Source: Takakia lepidozioides (taxonomy: Eukaryota > Streptophyta > Takakiopsida > Takakiales > Takakiaceae). Taken from it: a stretch of 64,000 bases of DNA. The position numbers and the translations under genes are program-made. Below the pieces are notes generated by a model, which was given only the letters and a program-made list of their open reading frames with translations, had not been told where the DNA came from and searched no databases. This document shows, piece after piece, positions 37,540-50,288 of the stretch. Each line of letters starts with the position of its first letter. Position 1 is the first letter of the stretch. The stretch spans positions 66,941,053 through 67,005,052 of the forward strand of contig CM060732.1 of assembly GCA_030704615.1 (NCBI GenBank), given 5' to 3'.

Positions 37540-40500
37540 TAGCCAGAGGCATTATGACAGACTCTGTGTGCGCGACATGTTGGCCCTCTGTCTGTCCAAT
37601 GTTATCGTCAGTCTGCTGCTCAGAGCGGTTAGCCTGGTGCTCAATCTGCTCGCCGCTATGGTCAGTCTGCTGTCGAGTCTAGTGGACACTCTCGTGTGCA
37701 GGGGGAACGGCATGTTGGCCCTTAGTCTGAATGTTCGGCATCAGTCTGCTGCTCAGTGTCCTCAGTCTGGCCAGTCTGGTGCTTAGTCTGCTCGCCGCTC
37801 TGGTCAGTCTGCTGTCGAGTCTGGTGGACACTCTCGTGGGCGGGGCGAACGGCATGTTGGCCCAACTTCAGAGGACCATGTTCAGCGTCAGTCTGCTGCT
37901 CACTATCCTCAGTCTGATCAATCTGGTGCTCAGTCTGCTTTTTGCTCTGGTCAGTCTGCTGTTCAGCCTGGTGGTCACTTCGTGGTCGGTCTGCTCTTGC
38001 AGGGAGGAATCTATCAACTTGCAAGTCAACTGTGTCTTCACGGTCTGATGCAGAAAAAACTTGACTACCGTCGACATCTAAATTATCCGCGGCAGCTACA
38101 TCATCTAGTTCTTCAGTAAGGTCAATGATACGAGGTTGAGTTCCCATATTGCGGTCGGTCACGTAAGAATCATCTAGAGCTTTCGCAAGCGAACAAACCA
38201 AAACCGGGCTGAGTTGAATGGAAATAGATGGCAGGCCATGGGCCACTGGAGAAGAATGGTTTACCGGTGCCCGGCTTATATCCTCAAACGATGCGCCAAT
38301 ATGTGAAGATGGCCCAGTGGGAAAAGAAGACTCCGTCAATGCAGTGATAGAACTCCGCAGAAATTCGGAGACAGGGTCCCGTTGAGGCCAGTGCAGCCGA
38401 CTCTGTTCAACGAGCCAGGATCCGGACTGGTGGACATGAAGTGTAGTTGGGTCCTTCGAGTCAGTGTGGTCGTGAATCTGCTGGACAGTCTGCAGGGCAC
38501 TGTCATTGTGATGACTGCTTTCAGTCTGCTGGACGGTCTGCTCAATGGTATGCTGCACAGTCTGCTGGTGCACAGCCAGGTCATCCGTCTGCAGCCCGGT
38601 CTGCTCATTGGTATGTTGGACGGTCTGCTTGACAGCGACGTCATCGGTATGTTGCACGGTCTAGTGCAGAGGCAGTCCTTTAGTATGCTCGCCGGCCTGC
38701 TCATGAGTCTCCTCGTCCTCGGTGTGGTTTGTAGTGCGCCCACTCTCCTGAACAATGGCTGGGATAGTGTTGACAGTCTGTCCATGCTCTTTTTGTTGCA
38801 GTGGGTCAGTTTGCTAAGCAATGGCATCGTCAGCAGTCTGCTGAACGGTGTCATGGAGTCCCTGTAACGCCAGCACAACGTCTCGTGCACCTCTGGCAAG
38901 GGAATCGAAAGCACATTGCACGTGCTTGTCTAAATCGGACAATCCTGAAACAGATGAGTTGGACAAAGTGAGTCTGACAGGATGGTGGAAGAAAAAACCA
39001 GGAACTTCACAACGGTCCAGAAGAAGTCGGCATTACCTTCTAGGAAGTTGCCAATGAGACCAATATCTTGGATTTGGCGTCCCAAGCATGCTCCATCGAG
39101 ATGGCGAATTGTTGGCATGCGGTTTTCAAATGGTGAGCCGCACCAAAGGACTTTGAAGACATCCAGTCTGTTCAACACAATATCGAACACTGCTCGCTCC
39201 ATTACCGCAGCAAACCATTGCAACGCCTCATCCACAACACTCTTCTTACCCGCATCCCGAATCTGAATGAAACAAATACTTCCTCAAACTTTGCGGGTCC
39301 TTTACCAATTTACTGTATGAACGGAAATTGCCGAACTGCATCCATCGATGATGAAGGAAAGAATTAGCAATGCGATCAAAGTACTCTTCAGTAATTCCAA
39401 GCAAGTGCTTTCCCCGCACCCCAAAGGTAGGATGTGCCATGGGCATATGTCTGAGTTCCTGAGGCCGTTCATCCATGAGGATTAATTGGACAAGCAGTGG
39501 CGGGGCATTTTGGACCTTCGTGGCTGCGAGGGCAACAAAATGTGCGCTTTCGAGGACTTCATTCGCTTCTGCCATAGTAAATTCCATGGAATAATGAAAG
39601 GGAACAAAAGGCCACCGGCCGTCTGTGACAATGCGATGGAGTTCATTATACCAATCCACATTGGCATTGACTTCCCCCACCCTCAGACGGGCAAGTGTCA
39701 AGTCCACAGCTTCGGGATCAATGAGCGGCAATGGCGAGCGTCAAACTCCAAAAAGTCCCGTGGTGGTCGTGACAATGAGAGTTTGCTGGCTGGGAGTCCG
39801 CTGGACAGCAGTGTGGTGGATGGGCGTCTTCTGGGTGGCAGTCTGCTGGTTGGGAGTCTCCTGAATAGCAGTCTGCTGGCTGGGAGTCTGCAAAGCAGTC
39901 TGCTGGATGGGAGTATGTTGGACGAAAGTATGGTACATGGGAGTGTGCTGGACAAGATTGTGCTGACTGTGAGTCTGGTGGGAAAGAGTCTGATAGGAAA
40001 GAGTCTGCTGGGCAAGAGTCTGCTGGATACCAGATAAGGTGAGGTCTGTGTCCATCGAGTCTGCAGTGAGTATGGTGTTGACCGGGAGTTGGCGCGTGCT
40101 TTGTTTGCAGAGTCTAGTGCTGCTATGGCGTCTACTGAGCCAGGGTACTTAAACAAGATGTACTCCCACACCCGCTCCACTTTCTGGCGCACCGCATTCA
40201 CTGCTAAAGGAGGGTCGGAGCTCACCGTCCGCCAAGCACACAAGGCCTCCCGAATACTGGCTCGTTCATCCTGGTATATGACATAAAACCCAAAAACTCA
40301 GCATCGGACTCACTAGTAGCAGACTCACGAGCAGACTCACCAGCATCGTGGCACGAGAACCAGCGGACTCCAGGGACTGACGAGCAAGTCCAAAAGCAGG
40401 GGACTGACGAGCAAGTCCACAAGCATGGGACTGACCAGCAATCCACAAGCAGACTGACGCAGCAGATCGAGCAGGTAGACTCACGAGCAGACTTACGAGC

Positions 40501-42490
40501 ATCGTGGCACAAAACAAAGGAACCAGCGGACTCCAGCGGACTCACGAGCAGACTCACAAGCATCGTGGCACAGAACAAAAGAATAAATGGACTCCAGCAG
40601 ACTCAACGACAAGAGACACATGCGCACGTATAGTAGACTGAACCAGCAGACTCTATGACAACAGAGACCTGCGCACAGTGGACTGTAGGAGGGGACGCAA
40701 CAGACTGACGCAACAGACTACCAACTGTGGGGATAGACTGGGCATTACCTCGTCATCGTTGTCGACACAGATGTCCTCCTCATCTTCAAGGGAGCTCAAC
40801 CAATTTTCCTCCGCTGCTTGGATGGTTCTGCTGAGCTGTCCAGACTAGGCGAAACTGTAGAAAAAACGGAAGAAGTCTGGATCGTCCACTGGTGGGCACA
40901 CCAATGGGAGAAGCCCGAATGGTATGAGACGCAATGTGCCAGGACAGACTCCACTGGTAGTCTCTTTCGACTGGACTTCATCCACGTGAACCCTCGACTG
41001 GTCAAGCAAGACAATGTCGACGGGAGATGAGACACCTCCTAGACCTGCGAATTCATCATTCCGAATGATGTCTGCAGACGGCTCAGCAGACTAGCTCTCA
41101 CTCAAAGTACTGATGGTCTGCGTCTGCTGCATAGACCGTCTCCCTGACACAGCCCGTGACACTTCCCGACTGCCTTGGGGACGAGTCTGCTGTTGAGATT
41201 TTGCCCTCGCCTCCCGAGCAGACCTTGCAGCCTTTTCTCTTTCCTTCTTCTGGGCCCCATCACTAAGTTTCTTTTTTCTGGGAGCCACAGGCGATGGCGA
41301 TGTCAGGTCATGCACATCTTGCATTGAAACATCCGAACCCACCCCATACCGTGCGCGCACCTCCGCCAAAGTGCGGGCCTTTGGGTTTGCGCCACGGGGT
41401 CTGGCGGTGGCCGCATTCACCACCCTCATTGAACTTTCAACTGGCCACGGCTTGAAGCCAGGTGGGATATAACGCTTGTTTGATGGTCATGCTTCCGTCC
41501 ACGTGCCAATCTTTGCATCACCAATGTGCTAAATTTTGTTTCCTCAGTCCAGCAGACGGGATGAGTGGGACTATCGTCAGTCTGCCGTCGTCGCATTCAT
41601 TAAGTCCAGCAGACTTACTCCTGATGACAAAGACGGCCGAGCAGAACCAGTACCCTCGACAACAGACTCATATGCCACAGCAAAGACTGACTGACGACTG
41701 AAGTTAAGCGGACTGACAAAGAGACTAAGGCGAGTGCAGAGTCTGGTGCGGAGTCTGATGACGTGCCGCGACGTGACTGGGCCTCCTTACCGCCGTCGCT
41801 ATATTTATTGCGTCCAGCAGACTTAAACCTAATGACATAACGGCCGAACAGACCCACTGCAAACAAACTTGCGCAACAACAGACTTGTATGCCACTGCAC
41901 GGACAGTCCAGCAGACGGAAGGTTCAACAGACTGACGAAGAGACTGGCGCAGAGTAATTTGCGCGACAACAGACTGATTTCTAATAGACTAATATCCCAA
42001 AAGACAAAGTATCCCTTAGGCGGCCGGGTGATACGGGAGTGAACCATAAACCGCACTTTCTGTCCGAGTTCGGACGCAGCGCGAGATCACTGGCGCCCCT
42101 TCCCGCCGTCGTTGCATTAATAGGTCCAGCAGACTTACACGTGATAATAATGACGGCTCAACAGACCCAGCGCAAACAGACTTGCGCCACAGTAGACTGA
42201 CTTTGTGACAGTCCAGCTGACTGATATCAGAAGAGACGGACAAACCAGCAGTCCGACGGCTCAACAGACTCACGACAATGCGGATAATTAAAAGGTAGTA
42301 GTTAAACGGACTCATATCCGAAGAGACGGACTTCCAGCTGACCAACGGTTCAACAGACTGACGAGAGAAGAGACTTCGGGGATAAGACGAGAGAAGACAC
42401 TTCGGAATTTGGCAGGCAATGACGGCCCAGTAGTCCAGTGAAGAACGGACTCGCGCCACACCAGACTTGTATCCTTACAGACCAACAGTC
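37540..42490. repeat. CAGACT/AGTCTG-rich array, right arm of the split host element
   Basis: The hexamer recurs with irregular 8-25 base spacing in three dense stretches (37590-38000 and 38450-38860 as AGTCTG; 39770-40030 as AGTCTG; 40290-40730 and 41560-42480 as CAGACT). In coding parts on the - strand it gives Gln-Thr repeats. It also fills stretches that look non-coding, so the motif is a property of the DNA and not only of the protein. The orientation of the motif switches near 40.1 kb. Confidence 0.75.
37722..41429 (-). CDS. Unrecognised spliced gene of the host element, Gln/Thr-rich C-terminus
   Basis: Segments that look coding, 5' to 3': 41429-41091 (basic, TLAEVRARYGVGSDVSMQDV, Lys/Arg-rich coil); about 40850-40745 (ENWLSSLEDEEDICVDNDDE, then donor GTAATG); 40260-40085 (DERASIREALCAWRTVSSDP to KARANSR); 40055-39741 (hexapeptide-like QQT repeats); 39731-39246 (FGVRGKHLLGITEEYFDRIA to NFRSYSKLVKDPQSLR); 39235-38930 (VLNRLDVFKVLWCGSPFENR, GACLGRQIQDIGLIGNF); and 38657-37722 (Gln/Thr/Asp-rich low complexity). 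I do not recognise the family. It resembles a repeat-encoded protein with a globular middle and disordered ends. Exons at 22.1-22.7 kb are probably its continuation beyond the inserted element. Exon limits are approximate. Confidence 0.45.
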
Positions 42491-42759
42491 CAACAGACCA
42501 GACTGATATCCCATCATAACCACGTTTGGCGTCGCCGTCATGCCGTGGTTGCATTTCATCCGTCCAGCAGACTTGCATATGCCTATACTCATGGCACAAC
42601 ACACTGCTTAGAGAAAGTACCGACAAAGACGCAGTCGAAGAGCCTGTTGATCCACGCACATTTGCAGTCGTAAGGACCTCAAACATCCACAAGCAACGTG
42701 AATTCACATCTCTCAGGCTATGTCTCCTTTCCCATTGTCCAGTTTTCAAGGAGACGGTA

Positions 42760-44465
42760 GTGGTTGAGATGTGATGTTTTCAGGAGGTGCATCTGGATGT
42801 TTGAGGACCTTTGAACTGGGTCATGTTCCGTTCACACTCTCCGCAAGTTCCCAGACATGTGGTGGTAGAGACGTCCTCCCCTGAACAATCTCATCGGTGG
42901 ACATAAATTCTGCAATGTATACATGCCCCCACGTGCATATGCTTCCGTGATTTCCACTATCGTGTTACCAATGGTTTCCTGCTCCATACGAAGGAGCTCA
43001 GACTCAGACACACACCACTAACCGTAAACGCATGCAATTTTTCCACATATCGTCCTAAAAAATAAGCACGTCAGCACAAAACGAAGGCGAAAATAGTGGA
43101 AGCATATGCACGATGGTGGCTGTAGAGCCCCGCAAGCCCTCTCATGTTTAGGCACACCCTTCATCGTCATTAAAATCGCCATAAACAAGAAGAACAGCTG
43201 CATGCGTGCAAAGTCACCTCCGCAACATTGGACAACAAAGAGCCGCAAGAACGAGACAACAAAAACGAGTGGGCGAGTTCGTGGCAGGGTGTTACGATCT
43301 TCCATGCCCTCAACATGGATGGCGCGGGCGGGGCTGCCGCGGCAGCAGGTGGGCGACCGCGCGCAGCCCGGGGGGGGGGGGGGGGGTGTGTGTGTCCTGG
43401 GTGGGGGAGCCGGGTGTCTGAGCGCGGGGCCCACCGGTCAGCTCGAGCGCCCCATAACGTCCCAATTATTGTAAAATGAGAGGCAAAGTAAAATGACATA
43501 AAACAATTTAGAATTAAGAATGGTCTGCTGTGAATGTTTCTCTTCCTGCTGCAGTGTACTATGATCCGACTGGAACCGTGCTTAGTACACAAATTTTGAC
43601 CTACAAAACTATATTGTACAAAGCCGAATGTTTGGTTGTATAGGATGGGCTTCCACATACTGATGCTACTTGGCAGTCTGATCATACATTGAAAAATACA
43701 AACCCAGACATCAGCCTCAGGCATTGAGACCTCAAGTACTTCAAGGGATCTGGCACTGTCTCAGAGGCTTGAGAGAACTCAAAAATGGAAGTCTTGGTGA
43801 GGGTGAGGATCAAAGCCTGCTACTCAAAGTCTTGAGACAGAGCAAAACAAACTTAGCACATAGAAATCATTCATTACTCTTTGGCAAGCAACAAGAGAGG
43901 TCCAAGGTTGGGAGATTAACATGCTCTAAAGTAGCTCAGATGTTTCAACACTTTCCTAAAGGGGTATTATCGTTACATGTGTTCTTGGTGATAAAAGCAA
44001 TCACTGAGCTGCCCAACTTAAATCCAGAGGGGAAAGAGATTCCATGCTCTACAGTCTTAGGAATGAGAGAAGTTGATGTTTGATCTTGTACCAAGATGAG
44101 GGAGTTCAGACAATTGAATGACTCACAAAGCACTGAAGAAAGAGAGCACTGGACATAGAGCTGAAGACAATAAGTTAGAGCCGAAGAGAGGGACGTCCAA
44201 GGACAGAGAAACAACAGTTGACTGGGCTTTCATCACAAGAAAAACATTGCTGAGCAAAGAATGAAAAAGAGCTTCAATCCAGGGGGTCCTTGAGCCTGCC
44301 CAACTTCTCCAGAGTGTGATAAAACGAAATAAATCGCCATTTGGTAGGCGATATGATGCATGAAAACTTCACAATTTTGGAGCACAAAAATCTCATCTTT
44401 TTACCATCTATGCCGATCTAACTCTAACTAGGTCTCGCCCCACCTAATTTTATCAACCACAGGGG
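42760..44465. other. Stretch without recognised gene; contains G17
   Basis: No domain-bearing frame is seen. A run of 17 G (43370-43386) followed by (TG)n lies in a locally GC-rich patch (43310-43440). The last few hundred bases may hold the 3' UTR of the RID3-like gene. Confidence 0.5.
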
Positions 44466-47400
44466 CTACTTGTCCCGTGTCTTGTCCATGACCTTACCCC
44501 TTCCTTTAGCCTTCTCCTTGTCTTTCTCTTTCTCCTTATCACCATCCTTCTCTTCATCATCATCTCTCTCTTTGTTGCCACCCATCAGCTCATCCACACA
44601 AAAACAGTACAGCTCCTGGTGCAGCTGTTGCCATTGCTGGCCATTATTCAATGCACGCCGGAGCTCTGACCTCAATCGCTCCAACTCCATTTGCATAGCA
44701 GCTGTGGATCCCCGTTGCTGCAGAGCCTCCGACACAAACAATATGGTTGCCATGAGAAGCAGAGGAAGACACACAGAAGCCAAAAGTGTCATGATGAGAT
44801 TGTACTCATAAGACGTTTGCCGTAGCCTTGTGGCCGAAAGTGTCATGATGAGAGAGGAACTGCTGGGGAATTCAGGTTAGCAATCTTTAACACATCCAAA
44901 GAAACTTGTAACAGAAATAGAGAGAAAAGCTAACCTCCAGTTCCCGAATCTGGCGTTCCATGGCAGCGGTGCTGTATGAGTATCCCTCCATTACCTCCTC
45001 ATCAGGATAAGACGAAGGAAGTACAATAAGTGGACCTTCCCATGGGTTGGGGTCCTGAGAAGCTGCTTCTGACACAACATACTTACTAAGAGGGGCCACT
45101 GGAAGCAATGGAGTTCGTCTATTAAGAGAGCGCCCCTGTTGTTCTGTCATGGGCCCATGCGTCAGCATTGGTGGCCTTGGCAACACCAGCAAACTACTGA
45201 TTGGCCCTGAACATTCAATACCCATCAAGCAATTTCAGTGATACAACTCAGACCTTATGATAGTGTAACTGCAGGGTTCATGGTCCCTTTTCAAAGGAAC
45301 AACTGGATAACCCCATGCATGGGCCAGGGCCATGAAACTGAGGAGAGAATATGCCCAAATTCCAATGTTAGTGGATCTTAAAAGGGATCAACCTCTGACA
45401 GATCGAGGGACAGAGGTATTGCTAGTTCGGCCTACCTCATTCTTCTCTGTGTTGATTTCTTTCAAAACGTCCTCAATATCTTGCAGAACTGTCTCCACAA
45501 AACTGTTCAGAAGTTTGACATGTTGGTACTAGGTGTATTCCACATCAGATTCTATTTGAGACATTTGAAGCACGTGATAAATGGGCACTCTGAAGGTGTA
45601 TAGAGTGAATGGCCTACCTTTGCTATGTGTGAAAGTCCGCAGGACTTGGCGGCTCACAGTGTCCCAGAGGCGTGCAGTGCAATCTTCTGAGCCCGACACT
45701 AGTGAGACCCCATCCATGCTGAAGGCTAACGAGGTCACTGCCCGGCTGTCTCCAGACGCACAATGGTATGAATATAAGAGATCCAGATGTACACAGGCAT
45801 GATGGTATATCCAAATTCACATGGTCCCAACGCACTTGACCATTCATTCTAGACAAAGGCTGACATATCCTTCCGAGCACTATTGCCATGAGATAGTGAT
45901 GCTGGAAAGATGTGCTTGTTACTGGTTCTTGTCAGTGCTTTCTGTGGGCATTATAAGCTTCTTTCTTTGTTGCTCTCTTCTACACAAATGCAGGAGCACA
46001 CATCATCACCTATGGCCGATGAGAGCAGCATCAGTGCCTAGAAGACCATCGGTGAGGATGCCTGATGCAGTAGGCACCCCGAAGTTGAGAGCAGTGATGA
46101 ATATCCTGCCATCCGTGCCGCCTGCATACAAAGCATACTCGCCCGGATCCAACACGACAGCATTAAGCGCTGTTGGAAACACAATCGACCGTAGCAGCGT
46201 CCCAAGGGCAAGGCTCCAAATCTGTCAAATCAAAGAATATAAAGTTAAACTAAATGCCTCAAACACCTCTGACGCTGAAACTAAGTTAGGCACATGAAAA
46301 TAGAAACGCCTACAGATTTTTGGTTTCCAAGTATTCAGATTCTGAAATCATGTTAATGTGGGGTGCAGTATAGCCTCAATTCCGTTATGTGGTGGTGAAA
46401 ATAAGACAAACCTTGCAAGTGTGATCCAGGGAGCAAGACACAACTATGGCACTAGGCCCTCCAGAGCCTGCAAGGAGGCCTGTCACTGGTAAGGTGTGGT
46501 CTGACCACCCATACATGGACGCCACGTGTCCTTCTCCTGAGCCTTGCCCATCCTCTGCAGTGTCAAGCACCCTGACATCCATGCCAGACCCTCTCAGTAA
46601 TAAATCAGGAGAGATCAGAGGAAATATCTCGAGTATCACAGGTTTAGGGTTTAAGCACCAAGCAGCAGGCACAAGAATGACCAGTATCAGATGGAACTTG
46701 TTCCTACATTTTTTCCCAGTTGGGAGGAGCAGCAAAGTGCTGGGAGGAAAGCAACATCGGGGACCCTGTCAGTTGCGGTAACCAATAATTGGATGGACCA
46801 GAGACAAGAGAGAGAGAGCACACCTGAGAAGAGGCCAGACATTGACGAGGCCATCGTCAGCACCTGAGATGAGCAATGAGTCGTCATCAGAAAAAACTAT
46901 ACAGCTCACAGCTTTGTAGTGCCCTGGCCATACCCTTAATAGCCGCCCGCTTGCCACCTAGCACACCATCACCACAAGCTGTTTAAATTGACAGCACGCC
47001 ACAATATTCTAAGCAATCTACCAATATTGACGCAGGGAAAAAAATTTGCCATCTTCACACTGTGCTAGCTTTGATTATGTCAACAGACACCACATGTCTT
47101 CCACTGACCAAATCTGATCTCAGATTTGGCAGCAAACATCCTTAGACCCTAGACACCACAAAGGGCAGTTTTGCTTGCCCATCATAGCCTGGATTCACAA
47201 AAACCTCGAACCACCCATTCACTAACTAAAGGAGGTTTCCATGTACAACCAAAGGACTTGAAATTCTGCTTAATGCTCACCTCCCAGAAGTAGATTCTGC
47301 CAGATGAGCCACCCCCTGCAAGATACGCTCCATCACTGGTACACGCCAGTGGTGCTATAGGTTCCACAGGATAGCTCTTGAATAAAACTTGGTTCTGTGA

Positions 47401-47992
47401 TCCATCCTCCACGTCTTCTCAGTAACCACCATTTACAAGTATAGCAAGCCCCCACTGTTTGATCCCCCCAGGCACGGTAGTAATGCTTTCAAATCATTTC
47501 TATACAATAGCAGCAAAATCCTAACAATGTCCCACAGAGGCCCATCTCCCCTGGACGAACCACCCAGATCATATTGTAACAGGGAATCCAAATGCTATTC
47601 TCTTAAGCTATTGCTAAGGAGGGAGGAGGAAGGAACAGGGAAGGACGTGATGTGCTGATCCTCATATCATGCTTGCTTCCCACATCATAGACCCTGGGCC
47701 CACTGTGCATTTAGCAGACGCATCAGACATAAAAACCCAGAGACAGCGCACACACCTTATGCCATGCCCAGAAATAGATTGAACCGCCAGCCGATGATGA
47801 GGGCTTGTGAACCTGCGCGGCTGCCAGGTAATGAAAACCAACGCAAGCAAGAGCATTCCGAGGGGACGCGCATGATCGGAGGTGAGAGAGAAGGGCTCCC
47901 GAAGCAAGGTCCCAGACCGTGACTCCCGCATCTATGGCCGAGCAAACCACCACAGCTTCTCTCACTGTCGCCAGCTTGCCCCATCCACCCAC
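44466..47992 (-). CDS. RID3: WD40 protein, WDR18 / RID3 (Ipi3) type, eight exons
   Basis: WDR18/Ipi3 proteins act in the nucleolar Rix1-type complex that matures the 60S ribosomal subunit; the plant member is ROOT INITIATION DEFECTIVE 3. Exons: 47992-47756, 47394-47281, 46957-46824, 46592-46412, 46221-46010, 45745-45618, 45206-44935 and about 44726-44466, all in phase, giving about 512 residues. Recognisable parts: CSAIDAGVTVWDLASGALL, SYPVEPIAPLACTSDGAYL, GGGSSGRIYFWE, CIVFSDDDSLLISGADDG, SCSLDHTCKIWSLALGTLL, LDPGEYALYAGGTDGRI, GHSRAVTSLAFSMDGVSLVSGSEDC, and a C-terminal coiled coil followed by a long Asp/Glu/Lys tail. No ATG lies in frame upstream of the first conserved residue before a stop at 48053-48055, so an upstream exon or a non-AUG start is needed. 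The start given is nominal. Confidence 0.88.
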
Positions 47993-49003
47993 GGCCCACC
48001 GGCCGCCACCCTCCCCTCTCTCTCCCTCTCTCAGCCTAGATCTCTGTTTCCGCTACATCATAGTATCCCGTCTGAAATTTAATCTCCAAAGCTGGCGACA
48101 TACGCAATTCCTTGTGTAATCCGTCATCCTGCACTTGCTCCTCCCTCTAATTCAAGCAAATATTATTGTGTCAGCCTCCAACCTCCACAGTCTTGTAAGC
48201 CTGGCCAAATGCTTACACATTTATCGCCCAACGACCAATCCAGCGACGAGCAAAAGGAATGAAACCCAAAACCCACCCACAGAGAACGAAGAAAACTTTA
48301 TCCCAGGCAGGGATGCGAGGGGGGGAAATGCAGCCATTTGAGATCAAACCCTAAAACGCAGGAAAAAGGAATGCTCGCAGACAGGGATGAGAGAGTGGGC
48401 CGGCAGGAAGGCAACCGCCACTCTTTGAACTGCCCAATGGAGGTCCCAACTCATATCCCGATCCAAAGCCTGGGCGAATGTCGTTGACGAGGAAAAGAGT
48501 TCGGATGATGTTAGGGTCGGCCTGCATCATCCCCACCTTTGTTTCTAAAATTGCATCGCTGCTTTGCTGATCTGAGCTCACAACTCTCACCAAATTTTGT
48601 TTGGCGCCTTCCCTCCACAGTACCCATGCAATCTCTCAATACAACGTGGCCCAATTGTAATGTGACACTGCAGAAATTTTCGAATGCCAGCTGTCTATTG
48701 TCCTGGAGATGGGGCGGTACTGGGCTTTGATAGAGGAAGTGTTTGTGGGATTATGCTGTGGTGATGGTGATGGTGAGGAGCAAGGATTGTTTGAGAAAAC
48801 GAGAGTGAGTTTGTGAAGGATTTAAGCTTAGAGATCAGATAAGTAAGTAGCCAGGACGACTCCAAAGTCAGGGGAAAAGCAAATTTCTGGGATTCAAAGG
48901 AAATCCGGGTGTCAGGAAGAGAAAAGGAGAGGAGGAACAAAGCAGATTGGGCAGAGGAGGGGAGAGATTTGGGGAATTAAGAAAGCACTCCATCTGTCGA
49001 GCT
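47993..49003. promoter_or_regulatory. Head-to-head region between the RID3-like and PLAC8 genes
   Basis: About 1 kb separates the two divergent coding regions. It should hold both promoters and 5' leaders. A - strand frame at 48593-48351 (ADPNIIRTLFLVNDIRPGFG) has coding-like composition and might be an upstream exon or separate short gene; I do not recognise it. A short block gaatgtcgttgacga at 48476 resembles half of the element's palindromes but lacks the second arm. Confidence 0.5.
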
Positions 49004-50288
49004 ATGGGCGCATTGAATGAAGAATCGTCGCAGGATAATGATCCGCAGCAGGTGCAGCGGTCTTATGGCACGTATGAGCCATCCCCCCCTCTCTATCCAG
49101 GGCCAACGCAGTATCAATCTTACCAAGGCTACCCAGTGATTCTAGCAGAACCACCTCTAGATTTCCACGCACACGGGCCTGCGAGAGGCGTATGGACGAG
49201 TGGTCTTTGTGAGTGTTGTGCAGACGTGCCCAATTGCCTCTTGACATGCATCTGCCCTTGTATTGCATTTGGAAGGGTGGCTCAGCGCCTGGACGACGGT
49301 AACACTTCTTGTCTCACTGCTGCCCTTGTGTGGTACCTGCTCCAGCAGTTGACAACATGTGGTTGCATTTACTCTTATGCCTACCGCCAGAAGCTGCGTA
49401 GGAAATACAACCTACCAAGCCGCCCACTCCCCGATTGGATGCTGCACTACTTTTGCTGGCCTTGCGCGATTTGTCAGGTATATTAATGGTCTCTTTCGCC
49501 AGGTCTCTGCTGTTCGTTAAAAAGGCTTGCGTGGTGATCTCCCCTCTCTTTGGCATGTTGAATCCCCAGCAAAGAGGAAGTTGGGTGTCTTTAGAATCTG
49601 CAATCTATGTTCAAAGACTTGTTCCTTTTCCCCTTAGGTGTACTTCAGACCTTGCCCTAGGATGACTAGGACCCTTTAGTCTGCTAGTGAAACATTACAG
49701 CAAGGTGCGAACGTACTGTGCTGGATTGTCTGTATTTTTCCAGAGCAACGGAAGGGTACAGAAGATCCAGTCACAATGCTTGACTGAGGTAGATCTCTGA
49801 ATCTGACTTTATGGAAAGGATCTGCACTGCTGGTGTTGCCTTGCCCACACAAGCATGTCCACTGCCATTTCTTTGTGAGTATGAATGAGTCATAAGCTTT
49901 CTGTGAGAAGTATCTTAACTAAGTATTCCTTAGGAGTAGTTTAATCTCATCATGTGGTGTCTCTCTAATTTTGAAGGCATTCTACATCCAGCCCAATTGG
50001 AGCAGTCTCCAATTCCTTTTGCATAACAATATGCGGAGACTCTTTTGAGGTTAAGACTTAAGACCACATGCAGAAAGATGTAGTTGTAGCAGCAGAGCTT
50101 GATCCATTTTGTGAAAGTGGTCAGTGTTGGGCAACTCCATGGCAAAGCAAAACTGACAATCCTTGAGGCTGGGTTTGCAATATTCACAGGAGCATCGTGA
50201 AATGAAGGCACGGGAAGCAATGTACTCTGGCTTTGAAGGTGGGGCTCTGCTCCCCCCTCCCCACCAAGCCTTTCAACCCCGATACTGA
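49004..50288 (+). CDS. PLAC8 / PCR (cadmium resistance-like) family protein, two exons
   Basis: PLAC8 proteins are small Cys-rich membrane proteins; plant members influence cadmium/zinc efflux (PCR) and cell number (FW2.2). Exon 1 is 49004-49477 and exon 2 is 50190-50288, joined in phase 0 across a 712-bp intron, giving 190 residues. A Pro/Tyr/Gln-rich head (1-65) is followed by WTSGLCECCADVPNCLLTCI, then CPCIAFGRVAQ, the hydrophobic CLTAALVWYLL, and CAICQ|EHREMKARE at the exon junction, a typical end of the domain. The motif CLLTCICPC matches the family's CLxxxxCPC form. The ATG at 49004 is the first in frame; the open frame upstream has only a TTG. It is divergent from the RID3-like gene. 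Confidence 0.92.

Noticed and set aside
38382-38867. 161-codon + strand frame rich in Leu/Ser/Val
   Set aside because: It is the antisense reading of the Gln/Thr-rich - strand exon; the repeat word AGTCTG gives open frames on both strands.
48476-48490. Extra copy of the element palindrome between the RID3-like and PLAC8 genes
   Set aside because: Only one arm and the centre match (gaatgtcgttgacga). The second arm is missing, so it is probably coincidence.
49314-49556. - strand frame opposite PLAC8 exon 1
   Set aside because: It is antisense to a clear PLAC8 domain and has no motif of its own.
50121-50135. cagtgttgggc as a hAT left end
   Set aside because: It lies inside the PLAC8 intron, lacks the CCGG-rich subterminal sequence, and has no partner end nearby.
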